This document shows positions 56,665-64,000 of a stretch of 64,000 bases of DNA, piece after piece (position 1 is the stretch's first letter; each line of letters starts with the position of its first letter). This DNA is from Pseudomonas putida. Lineage in GTDB: Bacteria > Pseudomonadota > Gammaproteobacteria > Pseudomonadales > Pseudomonadaceae. The notes below the pieces were generated by a model. The model did no database searches, was not told where the DNA came from, and was given only the letters and a program-made list of their open reading frames with translations. The position numbers and the translations under genes were made by a program. The stretch lies in contig NZ_JANHKS010000024.1 in the NCBI RefSeq assembly GCF_028682175.1, positions 1-64,000 on the forward strand, given 5' to 3'.

Positions 56665-57570
56665 ATGTCCAACAATAAAAAACGGGTATTCCCCACGCTC
56701 TGGAACAACACCCGGGCGGCCTTTTCCTTTCTGGCGCCGGCCACCGTTGCGCTGGCGCTGATCGGAATCTTTCCCACCGTGTTCGCGCTGGTCAATTCGT
56801 TCCGCCAGTACAACCTTGCACGGCCCAAGGACCCGACGCCCTTCATCGGCTTCGACAACTACTTAAACGTGCTCAATGACGCCTCGTTCTGGGCGGCGCT
56901 GGGGCGTACCGGGCTGTTTCTGGTCACCGTGGTGCCGATTCAACTGGCCCTGGGGCTGGTCATCGCCCTGCTGCTGCACAAGCCGGGTCTGTCAGGCTTC
57001 AAGCTGCTGGCGCGCATGAGCCTGGTGATCCCGCTCGCTACCGCCCCTGCCGTGGCCGGGCTGATCGGCCGGCTGATCTTCAACCGCGATTTCGGCGTGG
57101 CCAACGCCTTGCTGGCGATGCTCAACGCAGGTCCCGTGGAATGGCTGGGCGACACCACCAACGCCTTCATCGCCGTGGCCCTGATGGACATCTGGCAATG
57201 GACGCCTTTCTGCGCGCTGGTGCTGCTCGCCGGGCTGACCATGGTGCCCAACGAAATCGAAGAAGCCGCGCGTCTGGAGACCCGCAGTCGCTGGCAGATC
57301 GTGCGTTACGTGCAGCTGCCGTTTCTGCTGCCCAGTGCGACGGTGATCCTGATCCTGCGCACCGCCGACATCCTCAAGATGTTCGACACCGTGTTCACCA
57401 TGACCCGCGGCGGTCCGGGCGCAGCCACGGAGCTGGTCAGCGTGTACATCCAGCGCATCGGCTTTCGGGTGTTCGACCAGGGCGTGGCCTCGGCGCAGGC
57501 GATCCTGCTGCTGATCCTGACCATCGTGCTGGCGCGGCTGTACATCAAATTCGTCTACCGGGAGATCTGA
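56665..57570 (+). CDS. Carbohydrate ABC transporter permease (MalF/UgpA-like)
   Basis: The 301-residue protein has six hydrophobic segments and the EAA loop EEAARLETRSRWQIVRYVQLPFLLPS, which contacts the ATPase. It pairs with the permease at 57572. The start at ATG 56665 (MSNNKKRVF) is chosen over an in-frame ATG at 56554 that would lie inside the REP element. Confidence 0.92.
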   Translation: MSNNKKRVFPTLWNNTRAAFSFLAPATVALALIGIFPTVFALVNSFRQYNLARPKDPTPFIGFDNYLNVLNDASFWAALGRTGLFLVTVVPIQLALGLVIALLLHKPGLSGFKLLARMSLVIPLATAPAVAGLIGRLIFNRDFGVANALLAMLNAGPVEWLGDTTNAFIAVALMDIWQWTPFCALVLLAGLTMVPNEIEEAARLETRSRWQIVRYVQLPFLLPSATVILILRTADILKMFDTVFTMTRGGPGAATELVSVYIQRIGFRVFDQGVASAQAILLLILTIVLARLYIKFVYREI

Positions 57571-57571
57571 C

Positions 57572-58438
57572 ATGGCAACCGTACCTGCCGCCAACGTCGT
57601 GGCCACGCCTGCACGCACCCGCCCGCGAATGAAAGTCAGCGCCTGGCATCTGGTGGGCCTGTTGGCGATCTTCCTGTTCGCGGTGTTTCCGTTCTACTGG
57701 ATGGTCGCCACCAGCATGAAGACCCAGGCCGAAGCGCTGGCCTCGCCGCCGGTGTGGCTGTTCACCCCGCACCTGGACAACTACGTCAAGGTGCTGTTCG
57801 AGCGCGACGTGCTGCATAGCCTGGACAATTCGCTGATCGTCGCCGCCTGCACCACCGTGCTCGCCGTGGGTCTGGGTACACCTGCGGCCTATGCGCTGGC
57901 ACGGTTCGAGTTCAAGGGCAAGGAGGACCTGTGGTTCTGGTTCATCACCAACCGCATGTTGAGCCCGATTGTCGTGGCGTTGCCGATCTTCCTGATGGCG
58001 CGCAACCTGGGGCTGATCGACACGCACCTGGTGCTTATCCTGATCTACCTGACCTTCAACCTGCCCATCGTGGTATGGATCTGCACTGACCAGTTTCGCG
58101 GCGTGCCCAAGGATCTGGATGAAGCCGCACGCCTGTCCGGCGCCTCGCGCTTCACCATCTTCTGGCGCATCGCGCTGCCGCTGGCGATGCCGGGCGTGGC
58201 AGTGTCGGCGATCTTCTCGTTCATCTTTTCCTGGAACGAACTGCTCTACGCCCTGGTGCTGACGCGCAACGTAGCGCGCACGGCACCGGTGACCGCCACC
58301 AGCTTCATGAGCGGCTATGATCTGCCCTGGGGCGAGATCATGGCCACCGGCACGCTGATCGTCTTCCCCGTGATCATTTTTGCATTGATGGTTTCAAAGC
58401 ATCTGGTACAAGGTCTGACCATGGGCGCCGTGAAATAG
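57572..58438 (+). CDS. Carbohydrate ABC transporter permease (MalG/UgpE-like)
   Basis: The 288-residue protein has six membrane segments and the EAA loop DEAARLSGASRFTIFWRIALPLAMPG. It begins one base after the previous stop, so both permeases are translated together and form the channel for the importer whose binding protein is at 55179. Confidence 0.92.
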   Translation: MATVPAANVVATPARTRPRMKVSAWHLVGLLAIFLFAVFPFYWMVATSMKTQAEALASPPVWLFTPHLDNYVKVLFERDVLHSLDNSLIVAACTTVLAVGLGTPAAYALARFEFKGKEDLWFWFITNRMLSPIVVALPIFLMARNLGLIDTHLVLILIYLTFNLPIVVWICTDQFRGVPKDLDEAARLSGASRFTIFWRIALPLAMPGVAVSAIFSFIFSWNELLYALVLTRNVARTAPVTATSFMSGYDLPWGEIMATGTLIVFPVIIFALMVSKHLVQGLTMGAVK

Positions 58439-58472
58439 GCGCCGCGCTTCCCAGGTTTTGAAGGACGCCGCC

Positions 58473-59453
58473 GTGCACAATCGCTATCCGGAATTTACCG
58501 CCGACACCGATACGGTGAACGCGGAGGATCAACTGAACATCCGTATCGCCTGGTATTACTACGTCAACAGCATGACCCAGCAACAGATCGCCGACCGCCT
58601 GGGGATCACCCGGGTGCGGGTCAACAAGGCCCTGGCGACCTGCCGCGAAACCGGCGTGGTGCAGATCCGCATCAACTCGCCGCTGGCCTCCTGCGTGGCC
58701 CTGGAGGAGCGCCTGCAGGAGCGCTTCGGCCTAGAAAGAGTCACCGTGGCGCCCTCGCCGGACGATCCGTCGAGCATCTTTCGCGTGCTGGGCGTTGCCG
58801 TGGCCCCGAGCATCGAGGAGTCCCTGAGCGATGGCTGCATCGTCGCCGTGGGCTGGGGCCGGACCCTGCGCCAGGCGGTTCGCGAACTGCAGGGCCGCTC
58901 GCTGCCGAACACCACCGTGGTCTCGCTGCTGGGCGGCCTGCATTACGGCTCGGCCAACAACACAGTGGAAATCGCCTCGAGCCTGGCAGGCTTGCTGCAA
59001 GGCTCCTATTACTACCTGGCCGCCCCGCTCTTCGCGCCGTCGGAGCACTACCGCGACATGATCCTGGCCGAAGCCTCGGTGCAAGCGGTGTTGGGCAAGG
59101 CGCGGGAAGCGGACGTCGCGTTGCTCACCGTGGGTGACCTGAGCGAGCGTTCGCTGATGCTGGAACTGGGGCTGGTCAACCCCGAGGACGCCCGCTCGCT
59201 GCGCGCCGCCGGTGCCGTGGGCGATCTGCTCGGGCGCTGGCTGGACCGCGACGGCATCGAGGTCAATCACCCGCTCAACCGCCGGGCCATTTCGCTGGAC
59301 CCGGACGACCTGCGCAAGATCAAGAAAGTGGTGCTGGTGTCCGGCGGCCCGTACAAAGCCGAAATCATCCGCGCCGTGCTGCTGCGCAACGTCGTCCACG
59401 AACTGGTGATCGACGAGAGCGCAGCCCTCGAGCTGCTCGAACAAGAACCCTGA
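58473..59453 (+). CDS. SorC-family sugar-responsive transcriptional regulator
   Basis: The 326-residue protein has an N-terminal helix-turn-helix (MTQQQIADRLGITRVRVNKALATC) and a SorC-type sugar-phosphate-binding domain (VAVGWGRTL, SLLGGLHYGSANNTVEIAS). SorC regulators respond to phosphorylated sugars or polyols, so it probably controls this locus. GTG 58473 is the best start, with AAGGA 7-8 bp upstream. Confidence 0.9.
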   Translation: MHNRYPEFTADTDTVNAEDQLNIRIAWYYYVNSMTQQQIADRLGITRVRVNKALATCRETGVVQIRINSPLASCVALEERLQERFGLERVTVAPSPDDPSSIFRVLGVAVAPSIEESLSDGCIVAVGWGRTLRQAVRELQGRSLPNTTVVSLLGGLHYGSANNTVEIASSLAGLLQGSYYYLAAPLFAPSEHYRDMILAEASVQAVLGKAREADVALLTVGDLSERSLMLELGLVNPEDARSLRAAGAVGDLLGRWLDRDGIEVNHPLNRRAISLDPDDLRKIKKVVLVSGGPYKAEIIRAVLLRNVVHELVIDESAALELLEQEP

Positions 59454-59475
59454 CCCAACCTCTGGAGCCACCTTC

Positions 59476-60195
59476 ATGCCCTCCCATGATTTCATCGGCA
59501 AACGCATTCTGGTCACCGGGGCGGGCAAAGGTATTGGCCGCCAGACCGTCGAGTGGCTCAGCCGCTGCGGCGCCGAGGTGATCGCCCTGGGCCGCATTCC
59601 GGCTGATCTGGCCTACTGCGAACAGACGCTGGTGGTCGACCTGGCGGACGTGGCCGCAACCCAGGCGGCGGTGGCGTCGATGCTGCCCATCGACCTGCTG
59701 GTCAACTGCGCGGGCGTGGTCGAGCTTGAATCCTTTCTCGACACCTCGGTGCAAACCTTCGACCAGATGATCGCGGTCAACACCCGTGCACCGATGGTGG
59801 TGGCCCAGGTGGTCGCGCGGGATCTGATCGCTCGCGGGGTGCCGGGGGCCATCGTCAACGTGTCGAGCCTGGCCGCCGCGGTGGGCACCCGGGATCACGC
59901 CGCCTACTGCGCGTCCAAGGCGGCGCTGGATGCGCTGACCCGGGTCATGGCCGTGGAGCTTGGGCCGTACGGAATCCGGGTCAACAGCGTCAACCCGGTG
60001 GTGACCCTCACGCCCATGGCCGACAAGGCCTGGAGCGACCCGGTCAAGGCGGCGTCGATGCTGTCGCGCATTCCATTGGGGCGTTTCGTGCAACCGGACG
60101 AAATCGCCGCGACCATCGCCTTTCTGCTCAGCGAGGACGCAGCGATGATCAACGGCGTGACCCTCACGGTGGACGGTGGATTCAGCGCTGGTTGA
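59476..60195 (+). CDS. Short-chain dehydrogenase, L-xylulose reductase-like (DCXR type)
   Basis: The 239-residue classical SDR has VTGAGKGIGRQTV, LVNCAGVVELE, catalytic Ser and YCASKAALD. The overall wording ('LIARGVPGAIVNVSS', 'MAVELGPYGIRVNSVNPVV', 'LSRIPLGRF') is close to animal and fungal L-xylulose/dicarbonyl reductases. It would interconvert a ketopentose and a pentitol. It ends in a 14-bp tail-to-tail overlap with the kinase gene. Confidence 0.9.
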   Translation: MPSHDFIGKRILVTGAGKGIGRQTVEWLSRCGAEVIALGRIPADLAYCEQTLVVDLADVAATQAAVASMLPIDLLVNCAGVVELESFLDTSVQTFDQMIAVNTRAPMVVAQVVARDLIARGVPGAIVNVSSLAAAVGTRDHAAYCASKAALDALTRVMAVELGPYGIRVNSVNPVVTLTPMADKAWSDPVKAASMLSRIPLGRFVQPDEIAATIAFLLSEDAAMINGVTLTVDGGFSAG

Positions 60196-61702
60196 GTTTT
60201 GCCAGGCGTGGATAAAGGTCGCGCAAGCGCGGGTAGAGTTCGCTGTACAGCGCCAGCAGTTCGCGATGAAATTCCCGTAGCGCGGGGTTGGGTGAGAACG
60301 TCTCGCCACCCTGGGTCATGGCCTGCGCCGCACTGGCGAAATCCTCGTACCAGCCCGCCCCTACGGCAGCTGCGATTCCGGCGCCCAGGCTCGACGCTTC
60401 CTGAGTGACGGCGCGAATCACCGGGCGGTCGGTGATGTCGGCGATGATCTGGCACCACAATCGGCTCGCCGCGCCGCCACCGATTGCAACGAAAGCATCG
60501 ACCGGCTCACCCGTGGCCTCGACCATGCGCTGAGTGGCCAGGGCCTGCTCCAGCGCGATACCTTCGAGCACGGCGCGGTAGATCTGCGCCCGGCCGTGAT
60601 CCGGTGACAACCCAAGCAGGCAGCCCCGCGCATCCTGGTCCCAATAGGGGTTCATCACCCCGTTCCAGTACGGCAACAGAATCAGCCCCTCGCTGCCGGG
60701 GGCGACGCGCGAGGCTTCTATCTCCAGCCGGATCAGGCTGTCGGGCTGGGCAACCACGTCGATCTCGAAAAACTGCTTGAGCAGGCTGTTGATCAGCAGC
60801 GTGCCTGACCGCAGGGAGGTTTCCAGCACATAGCCTTTGCGGTCGATGGCGCAGAGGGTGCGGAAGGCGTCGTTCACCCGAGGGGTTGCGGCGTAGACGC
60901 CCGAGACGATCGCGGTGCCCAGGTTCAGATACGCCGTACCGGGGCTGACCACACCGATGCCAAGGCCGCCGGCCTGCCCGTCACCACCGCCGGCGACCAC
61001 GGGGGTGCCGACTGGCAAACCAGTCAGTGCATGGGCGTCTTGAGTGATTGTGCCCAGCACAGTGCCGGGAGCGCAGGCCTTGGGGAAACACTCGCTGCCA
61101 AGCGCAATGGGCAGCGCCCTCAGCACATCGTCCGCCCAGCGATGCCGGTGGATGTCGAAGGCTCCGAACGGATCGGCGCTGGCCCAGCTTGTCACGAACG
61201 CGCCGGTGAGCTTGCGCACGAGCCAGGCGTGGGGATCGTAGACGTGGCGAATCTTGTGAAACAGCTCGGGCTCGGCATCGGCCAGCCAGGCCAGGCTGTA
61301 AATGGCCGGCGCCCAGTCGTGGGGCTTGCCGGTGATGCTGTGCAGGCGTTCGTGGCCTACCCGCTGACACAGCGCTGATACCTCATCCTTGCGACGCTCG
61401 TCGAGCCAGAGCATTGCCGGGCGCAGCAGTTGGTCACGGGCGTCGGTGACCGCCACGGTTTCACGCTGGTTGACCACCGCGACCGCCGCGATGGAGCGGC
61501 CCTCGATCTGGGCCAGCAGCGATTTCACCGCCTGCTGCGTGGCGCACCACCAGTGCTCGGGGTCCTGCTCGTAGGCATTGGGTGCCGGACGCGACAGCGT
61601 CAACGGCGCACGCCCCTGGGCGACCAGCACGCCCCGCGCATCCCAGGCGATGGCCTTGCAGGTGGTGGTGGAAAGATCGATACCGATGACCAACTCGTGC
61701 AT
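60182..61702 (-). CDS. FGGY-family carbohydrate kinase (xylulokinase-like)
   Basis: The 506-residue protein has FGGY elements: the N-terminal phosphate loop GIDLSTTTCKAIAWD, GGGDGQAGGLG, and the C-terminal AIGGGAASRLWCQIIADITDRPV. It would phosphorylate the ketose made by the two dehydrogenases of this locus, e.g. xylulose or ribulose. ATG 61702 is the proper N-terminus. It converges with the SDR gene. Confidence 0.9.
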   Translation of the reverse strand: MHELVIGIDLSTTTCKAIAWDARGVLVAQGRAPLTLSRPAPNAYEQDPEHWWCATQQAVKSLLAQIEGRSIAAVAVVNQRETVAVTDARDQLLRPAMLWLDERRKDEVSALCQRVGHERLHSITGKPHDWAPAIYSLAWLADAEPELFHKIRHVYDPHAWLVRKLTGAFVTSWASADPFGAFDIHRHRWADDVLRALPIALGSECFPKACAPGTVLGTITQDAHALTGLPVGTPVVAGGGDGQAGGLGIGVVSPGTAYLNLGTAIVSGVYAATPRVNDAFRTLCAIDRKGYVLETSLRSGTLLINSLLKQFFEIDVVAQPDSLIRLEIEASRVAPGSEGLILLPYWNGVMNPYWDQDARGCLLGLSPDHGRAQIYRAVLEGIALEQALATQRMVEATGEPVDAFVAIGGGAASRLWCQIIADITDRPVIRAVTQEASSLGAGIAAAVGAGWYEDFASAAQAMTQGGETFSPNPALREFHRELLALYSELYPRLRDLYPRLAKLNQR

Positions 61703-61811
61703 GCGCGCCCTGCTCCGTCCGTGCGTGACAACCTGCGAATCGTAGCCCAGGACGCACGCCCTTGCGCCATCGGAATGAAACCCCGTGTGTCCACCACGGC
61801 GCACACCGCAT

Positions 61812-62780
61812 TCAAACCCGCTCCCGCGCCACGCCGTTTCTCACGCGAACGATGTCCGCCAACACCGCCAGGGCGATCTCTGCGGGTGTCTTGCTGCCCA
61901 GCGCCAGGCCGATCGGGGCATGGATGCGGGCCAGCGTCGCCTCGTCCATCCCGGCAATCCGCTGCAAGCGCTCCATGCGTTTTTCGCTGGTCTTCTGCGA
62001 CCCCATGACCCCGATGTAAAACGCCGGGCTGTTCACCGCCTCCATCATGGTCAGGTCGTCCAGCCGTGGATCATGGGTCAGCGCCACCACCGCCGTAGCC
62101 TCATGGCACCCCCCTTCGGCGATCCAGCGCGCCGGCAGAATCGGTTCAAACCGCACATTGGCGATCCCCAATGGATGCTGAAACTCTTCGCGGGGCTCAC
62201 AGATAATCACCTCGAAATCCAGCGCCAGGGCAAATTGCGCACAGAACAACGCCACCGTCGAAACACCCGCGATGACCAACCGCTGAGCCGCGCCGAACCG
62301 CACGCGCAACCGCTCCCCGGAGCGTTCCACACGCGGGCCGTCCTGGTTGTCTTCGAGCAGTTGTGGATCAGCGAACGGCAAGCGCCATTCCCGCACCAGC
62401 CGTCCGCGCCCCAGCAGCGCCGATTCCAGCCGACGAAGGTGCTCGATATTCGTCCCATGCGCCTCAAGCCGCTCGACCAACACCTCCAGCACCCCGCCAC
62501 AAGGCAGGCGCACTTGCGGTGCGTCGCTGCCGTCGCCATAGCGCACCAGTGCAATGGGCTCGGCAAAACCGCCCTGGGCAACCCGCTGCAGGAAATCGTC
62601 CTCGATGCAGCCCCCTGACAGCGACCCGCAGCTCGCGCCATCGCTTCTGGCGACCAGCAATGCACCGGGCGGGCGCGGCGATGAGCCGAAGCTGGCAATC
62701 ACGGTGCACAGCCACACCGTCTGCCCCGATTCGAGCCAGTGGATTGCCCGTTGAATCACCTGCAGATCAAGCGGTTGCAT
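61812..62780 (-). CDS. XdhC/CoxI family protein (second paralogue)
   Basis: This 322-residue protein matches the paralogue at 38779-39747 in length and architecture: CTVIASFGSSPRPPGALLV, GSLSGGCIEDDF, LPCGGVLEVLVE, VALTHDPRLDDL and FYIGVMGSQKT. It likely inserts modified molybdenum cofactor into a partner enzyme; no such enzyme is encoded in the window, although one could lie past 64000. ATG 62780 is the start. A 13-bp inverted repeat lies just upstream. Confidence 0.9.
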   Translation of the reverse strand: MQPLDLQVIQRAIHWLESGQTVWLCTVIASFGSSPRPPGALLVARSDGASCGSLSGGCIEDDFLQRVAQGGFAEPIALVRYGDGSDAPQVRLPCGGVLEVLVERLEAHGTNIEHLRRLESALLGRGRLVREWRLPFADPQLLEDNQDGPRVERSGERLRVRFGAAQRLVIAGVSTVALFCAQFALALDFEVIICEPREEFQHPLGIANVRFEPILPARWIAEGGCHEATAVVALTHDPRLDDLTMMEAVNSPAFYIGVMGSQKTSEKRMERLQRIAGMDEATLARIHAPIGLALGSKTPAEIALAVLADIVRVRNGVARERV

Positions 62781-62790
62781 GGCGAACACT

Positions 62791-62820
62791 CTTTTCATGA
62801 AGTAAACACTTCATGAAAAG
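62791..62820. promoter_or_regulatory. 13-bp perfect inverted repeat upstream of the second XdhC gene
   Basis: CTTTTCATGAAGT-AAAC-ACTTCATGAAAAG covers 62791-62820, a perfect 13-bp stem with a 4-nt loop, 11 bp before the XdhC start. It could be an operator or an mRNA hairpin covering the ribosome site. Confidence 0.6.
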
Positions 62821-62875
62821 GCAAGATCGATGCCATCTGCGAGATACGCCATCCGGGTCCATCCCGCCCGGCCCT

Positions 62876-62903
62876 ATCGTTATATCCAACGCTATACAAC
62901 GAT
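62876..62903. promoter_or_regulatory. Imperfect inverted repeat in the divergent promoter
   Basis: ATCGTTATA (62876-62884) and TATACAACGAT (62893-62903) form an imperfect inverted repeat between the XdhC and LysR genes. The spacing and AT-rich ends fit a LysR recognition site. Confidence 0.4.
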
Positions 62904-62985
62904 CGTTCTCTGTGCTGATCTGTATCCTTCGGTGACAACTGCACCGCTCCAATACCCACAATAACGACAACGGAACCGCTCACCC

Positions 62986-63897
62986 ATGCTCCTGCGCCAA
63001 CTGACCTACCTGGTGACGCTCGCCCAAGAACAGCACTTCGGCCGTGCCGCAGAGAAATGCAACGTCTCGCAGCCGGCCTTTTCCGAGGCCATCCGCAACC
63101 TGGAACAGGACCTGGGCATTTCAGTGGTGCAGCGCAGTCGCCGCTTCGAAGGGCTGACCTGCGACGGCGAGAAGGTGCTGGTCTGGGCGCGGCGGATCCT
63201 CGCCGATTGTGGCGCCATGCGTCAGGAGGCCGGCCACGACGAGCAAGACCCCGCCGGCGTGTTGCGCCTGGGGGCCATCCCGACGGTGCTGTCGATGGTG
63301 CCGCTGATGACCGACTCCTGCCTGACCGCCTACCCCCGCCTCAATCACGAGGTGTACACCCTGGCGACCTCGGACATCCTGCAGCGCCTGGCCAATTTCG
63401 AGCTGGACCTGGGCATGACGTACCTGGCCGACGTTCGCTTGCAGGCGTTCGAAACGCTGCCGCTGTTCAAGGAGCGCTACGTGCTGATCGCCCGGGACGA
63501 CACGGCCCTCAGCCACGAACAAAGCCTGACGTGGGACGCCGTGGCGCAACTGCCGCTGTGCCTGTTGACCCGCAACATGCAGTGCCGCAAAGGGGTGGAC
63601 GACGCCTTTGCCCGAGCGGGCGTATGCGTGACACCCAGGGTCGAGACCGACTCGATGATGGTGCTTTACGGTCACGTACGCTGCTCGGGGTTGTACAGCG
63701 TGGTGCCCCACAGCGCGCTGTCGATGAGCGAGATGCGCGAAGAAATTACCGCGATTCCCATTGTCCCGGAGCTGGCCAGGGAGATCGGCCTGGTGTTTCT
63801 GCGGCGCGATCCGCAACCGCTGCTGATCAATTCGGCGCTGAACGTAATCCGTTCACTGGACCTGCAAAGCCGGGTCGACTCCTTCCTGCGCTGTTGA
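62986..63897 (+). CDS. LysR-family transcriptional regulator
   Basis: The 303-residue protein has a helix-turn-helix (LLRQLTYLVTLAQEQHFGRAAEKCNVSQPAFSEAIRNLEQDLGISVVQRSRRFEGLT) and effector domain. It is divergent from the second XdhC gene and is followed by a palindromic promoter-like region at the window edge, so it may also control a gene beyond 64000, perhaps a molybdenum enzyme served by the XdhC protein; that is inference. Confidence 0.92.
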   Translation: MLLRQLTYLVTLAQEQHFGRAAEKCNVSQPAFSEAIRNLEQDLGISVVQRSRRFEGLTCDGEKVLVWARRILADCGAMRQEAGHDEQDPAGVLRLGAIPTVLSMVPLMTDSCLTAYPRLNHEVYTLATSDILQRLANFELDLGMTYLADVRLQAFETLPLFKERYVLIARDDTALSHEQSLTWDAVAQLPLCLLTRNMQCRKGVDDAFARAGVCVTPRVETDSMMVLYGHVRCSGLYSVVPHSALSMSEMREEITAIPIVPELAREIGLVFLRRDPQPLLINSALNVIRSLDLQSRVDSFLRC

Positions 63898-63905
63898 TCG
63901 GTCTG

Positions 63906-63923
63906 TCCGATCTATAGATCGGA
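63906..63923. promoter_or_regulatory. 18-bp perfect palindrome
   Basis: TCCGATCTATAGATCGGA is a perfect palindrome starting 9 bp after the LysR stop codon. It probably marks the operator of the next gene, which lies outside the window. Confidence 0.55.
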
Positions 63924-64000
63924 ACAAGCGATTGGCTCTGGATCGCAGCCTCCCCGAGGATGGCTCGCAAGCGGCAACGATCCGCTTCGGCGAGTGGCAT

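Noticed and set aside
55227..56858. 543-residue open frame on the minus strand
   Set aside because: It is antisense to the sugar-binding protein and crosses a REP pair; no ribosome site.

Overview
The window looks like a stretch of Pseudomonas chromosome, probably from the P. fluorescens/putida side of the genus. The evidence is high GC, dense head-to-tail genes, many REP elements of two Pseudomonas-type families (cores GTAGGAGCGCGCTTGCCCGC and GTAGCAGCACGGCTTGCCGG), many LysR regulators, and pseudomonad loci such as a PfeRSA-type siderophore system. I see no rRNA, tRNA, CRISPR array, prophage or insertion sequence. All calls come from reading the translated sequence; no database search was run.

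Layout. (1) 383-10737, minus strand: one long catabolic operon holding a periplasmic binding protein, two short-chain dehydrogenases, an amino-acid-type ABC transporter, a DHDPS-family lyase, a DadA-like FAD oxidase, an aldehyde dehydrogenase, a proline-racemase-family enzyme and a GntR/FCD regulator. The enzyme set fits conversion of trans-4-hydroxy-L-proline, or a close relative, to 2-oxoglutarate. (2) 11128-12718: a small unknown protein and a family 3 glycosidase. (3) 12885-23759: a metal-redox neighbourhood. It has a very large secreted multicopper oxidase (McoA/MofA-like, a candidate Mn(II) oxidase), a SCO1-cytochrome c fusion, an exported Gly-rich protein with His/Asp/Asn repeats, an NRAMP manganese importer (mntH), and a second copper-delivery set (DUF2946, SCO, PCuAC). 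A lipoprotein, a PfpI protein and a glycosyltransferase lie among them. (4) 23946-26349: a translationally coupled trio of an acyl-CoA dehydrogenase-like protein, a PIG-L deacetylase and a methyltransferase. (5) 26592-29571: a GNAT enzyme, a LysR regulator and an MFS exporter.

(6) 29815-35472: a two-component system, a TonB-dependent catecholate-siderophore receptor and a periplasmic esterase, matching pfeR-pfeS-pfeA-pfeE, with Fur-box-like sites and tandem REP arrays on both sides of the receptor and esterase. (7) 35943-50256: mixed housekeeping and transport genes (LysR/aldo-keto reductase, carboxymuconolactone-decarboxylase-like protein, XdhC-like protein, aldarate-type MFS plus LysR, OprB-like porin, peroxiredoxin, CAP-domain protein, SleB-like hydrolase, L,D-transpeptidase-like protein, DctA). 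(8) 50465-52581: a tartrate/D-malate-type dehydrogenase with a divergent LysR. (9) 52672-61702: a polyol (pentitol-like) ABC uptake and catabolism locus. (10) 61812-63897: a second XdhC-like gene and a LysR regulator, followed by a perfect 18-bp palindrome at the window edge.

The signals most worth following are the exported metal-binding-type repeat protein next to the large multicopper oxidase, and a recurring arrangement in which a REP element supplies the Pro-stop (CCG TAG) end of five separate genes.
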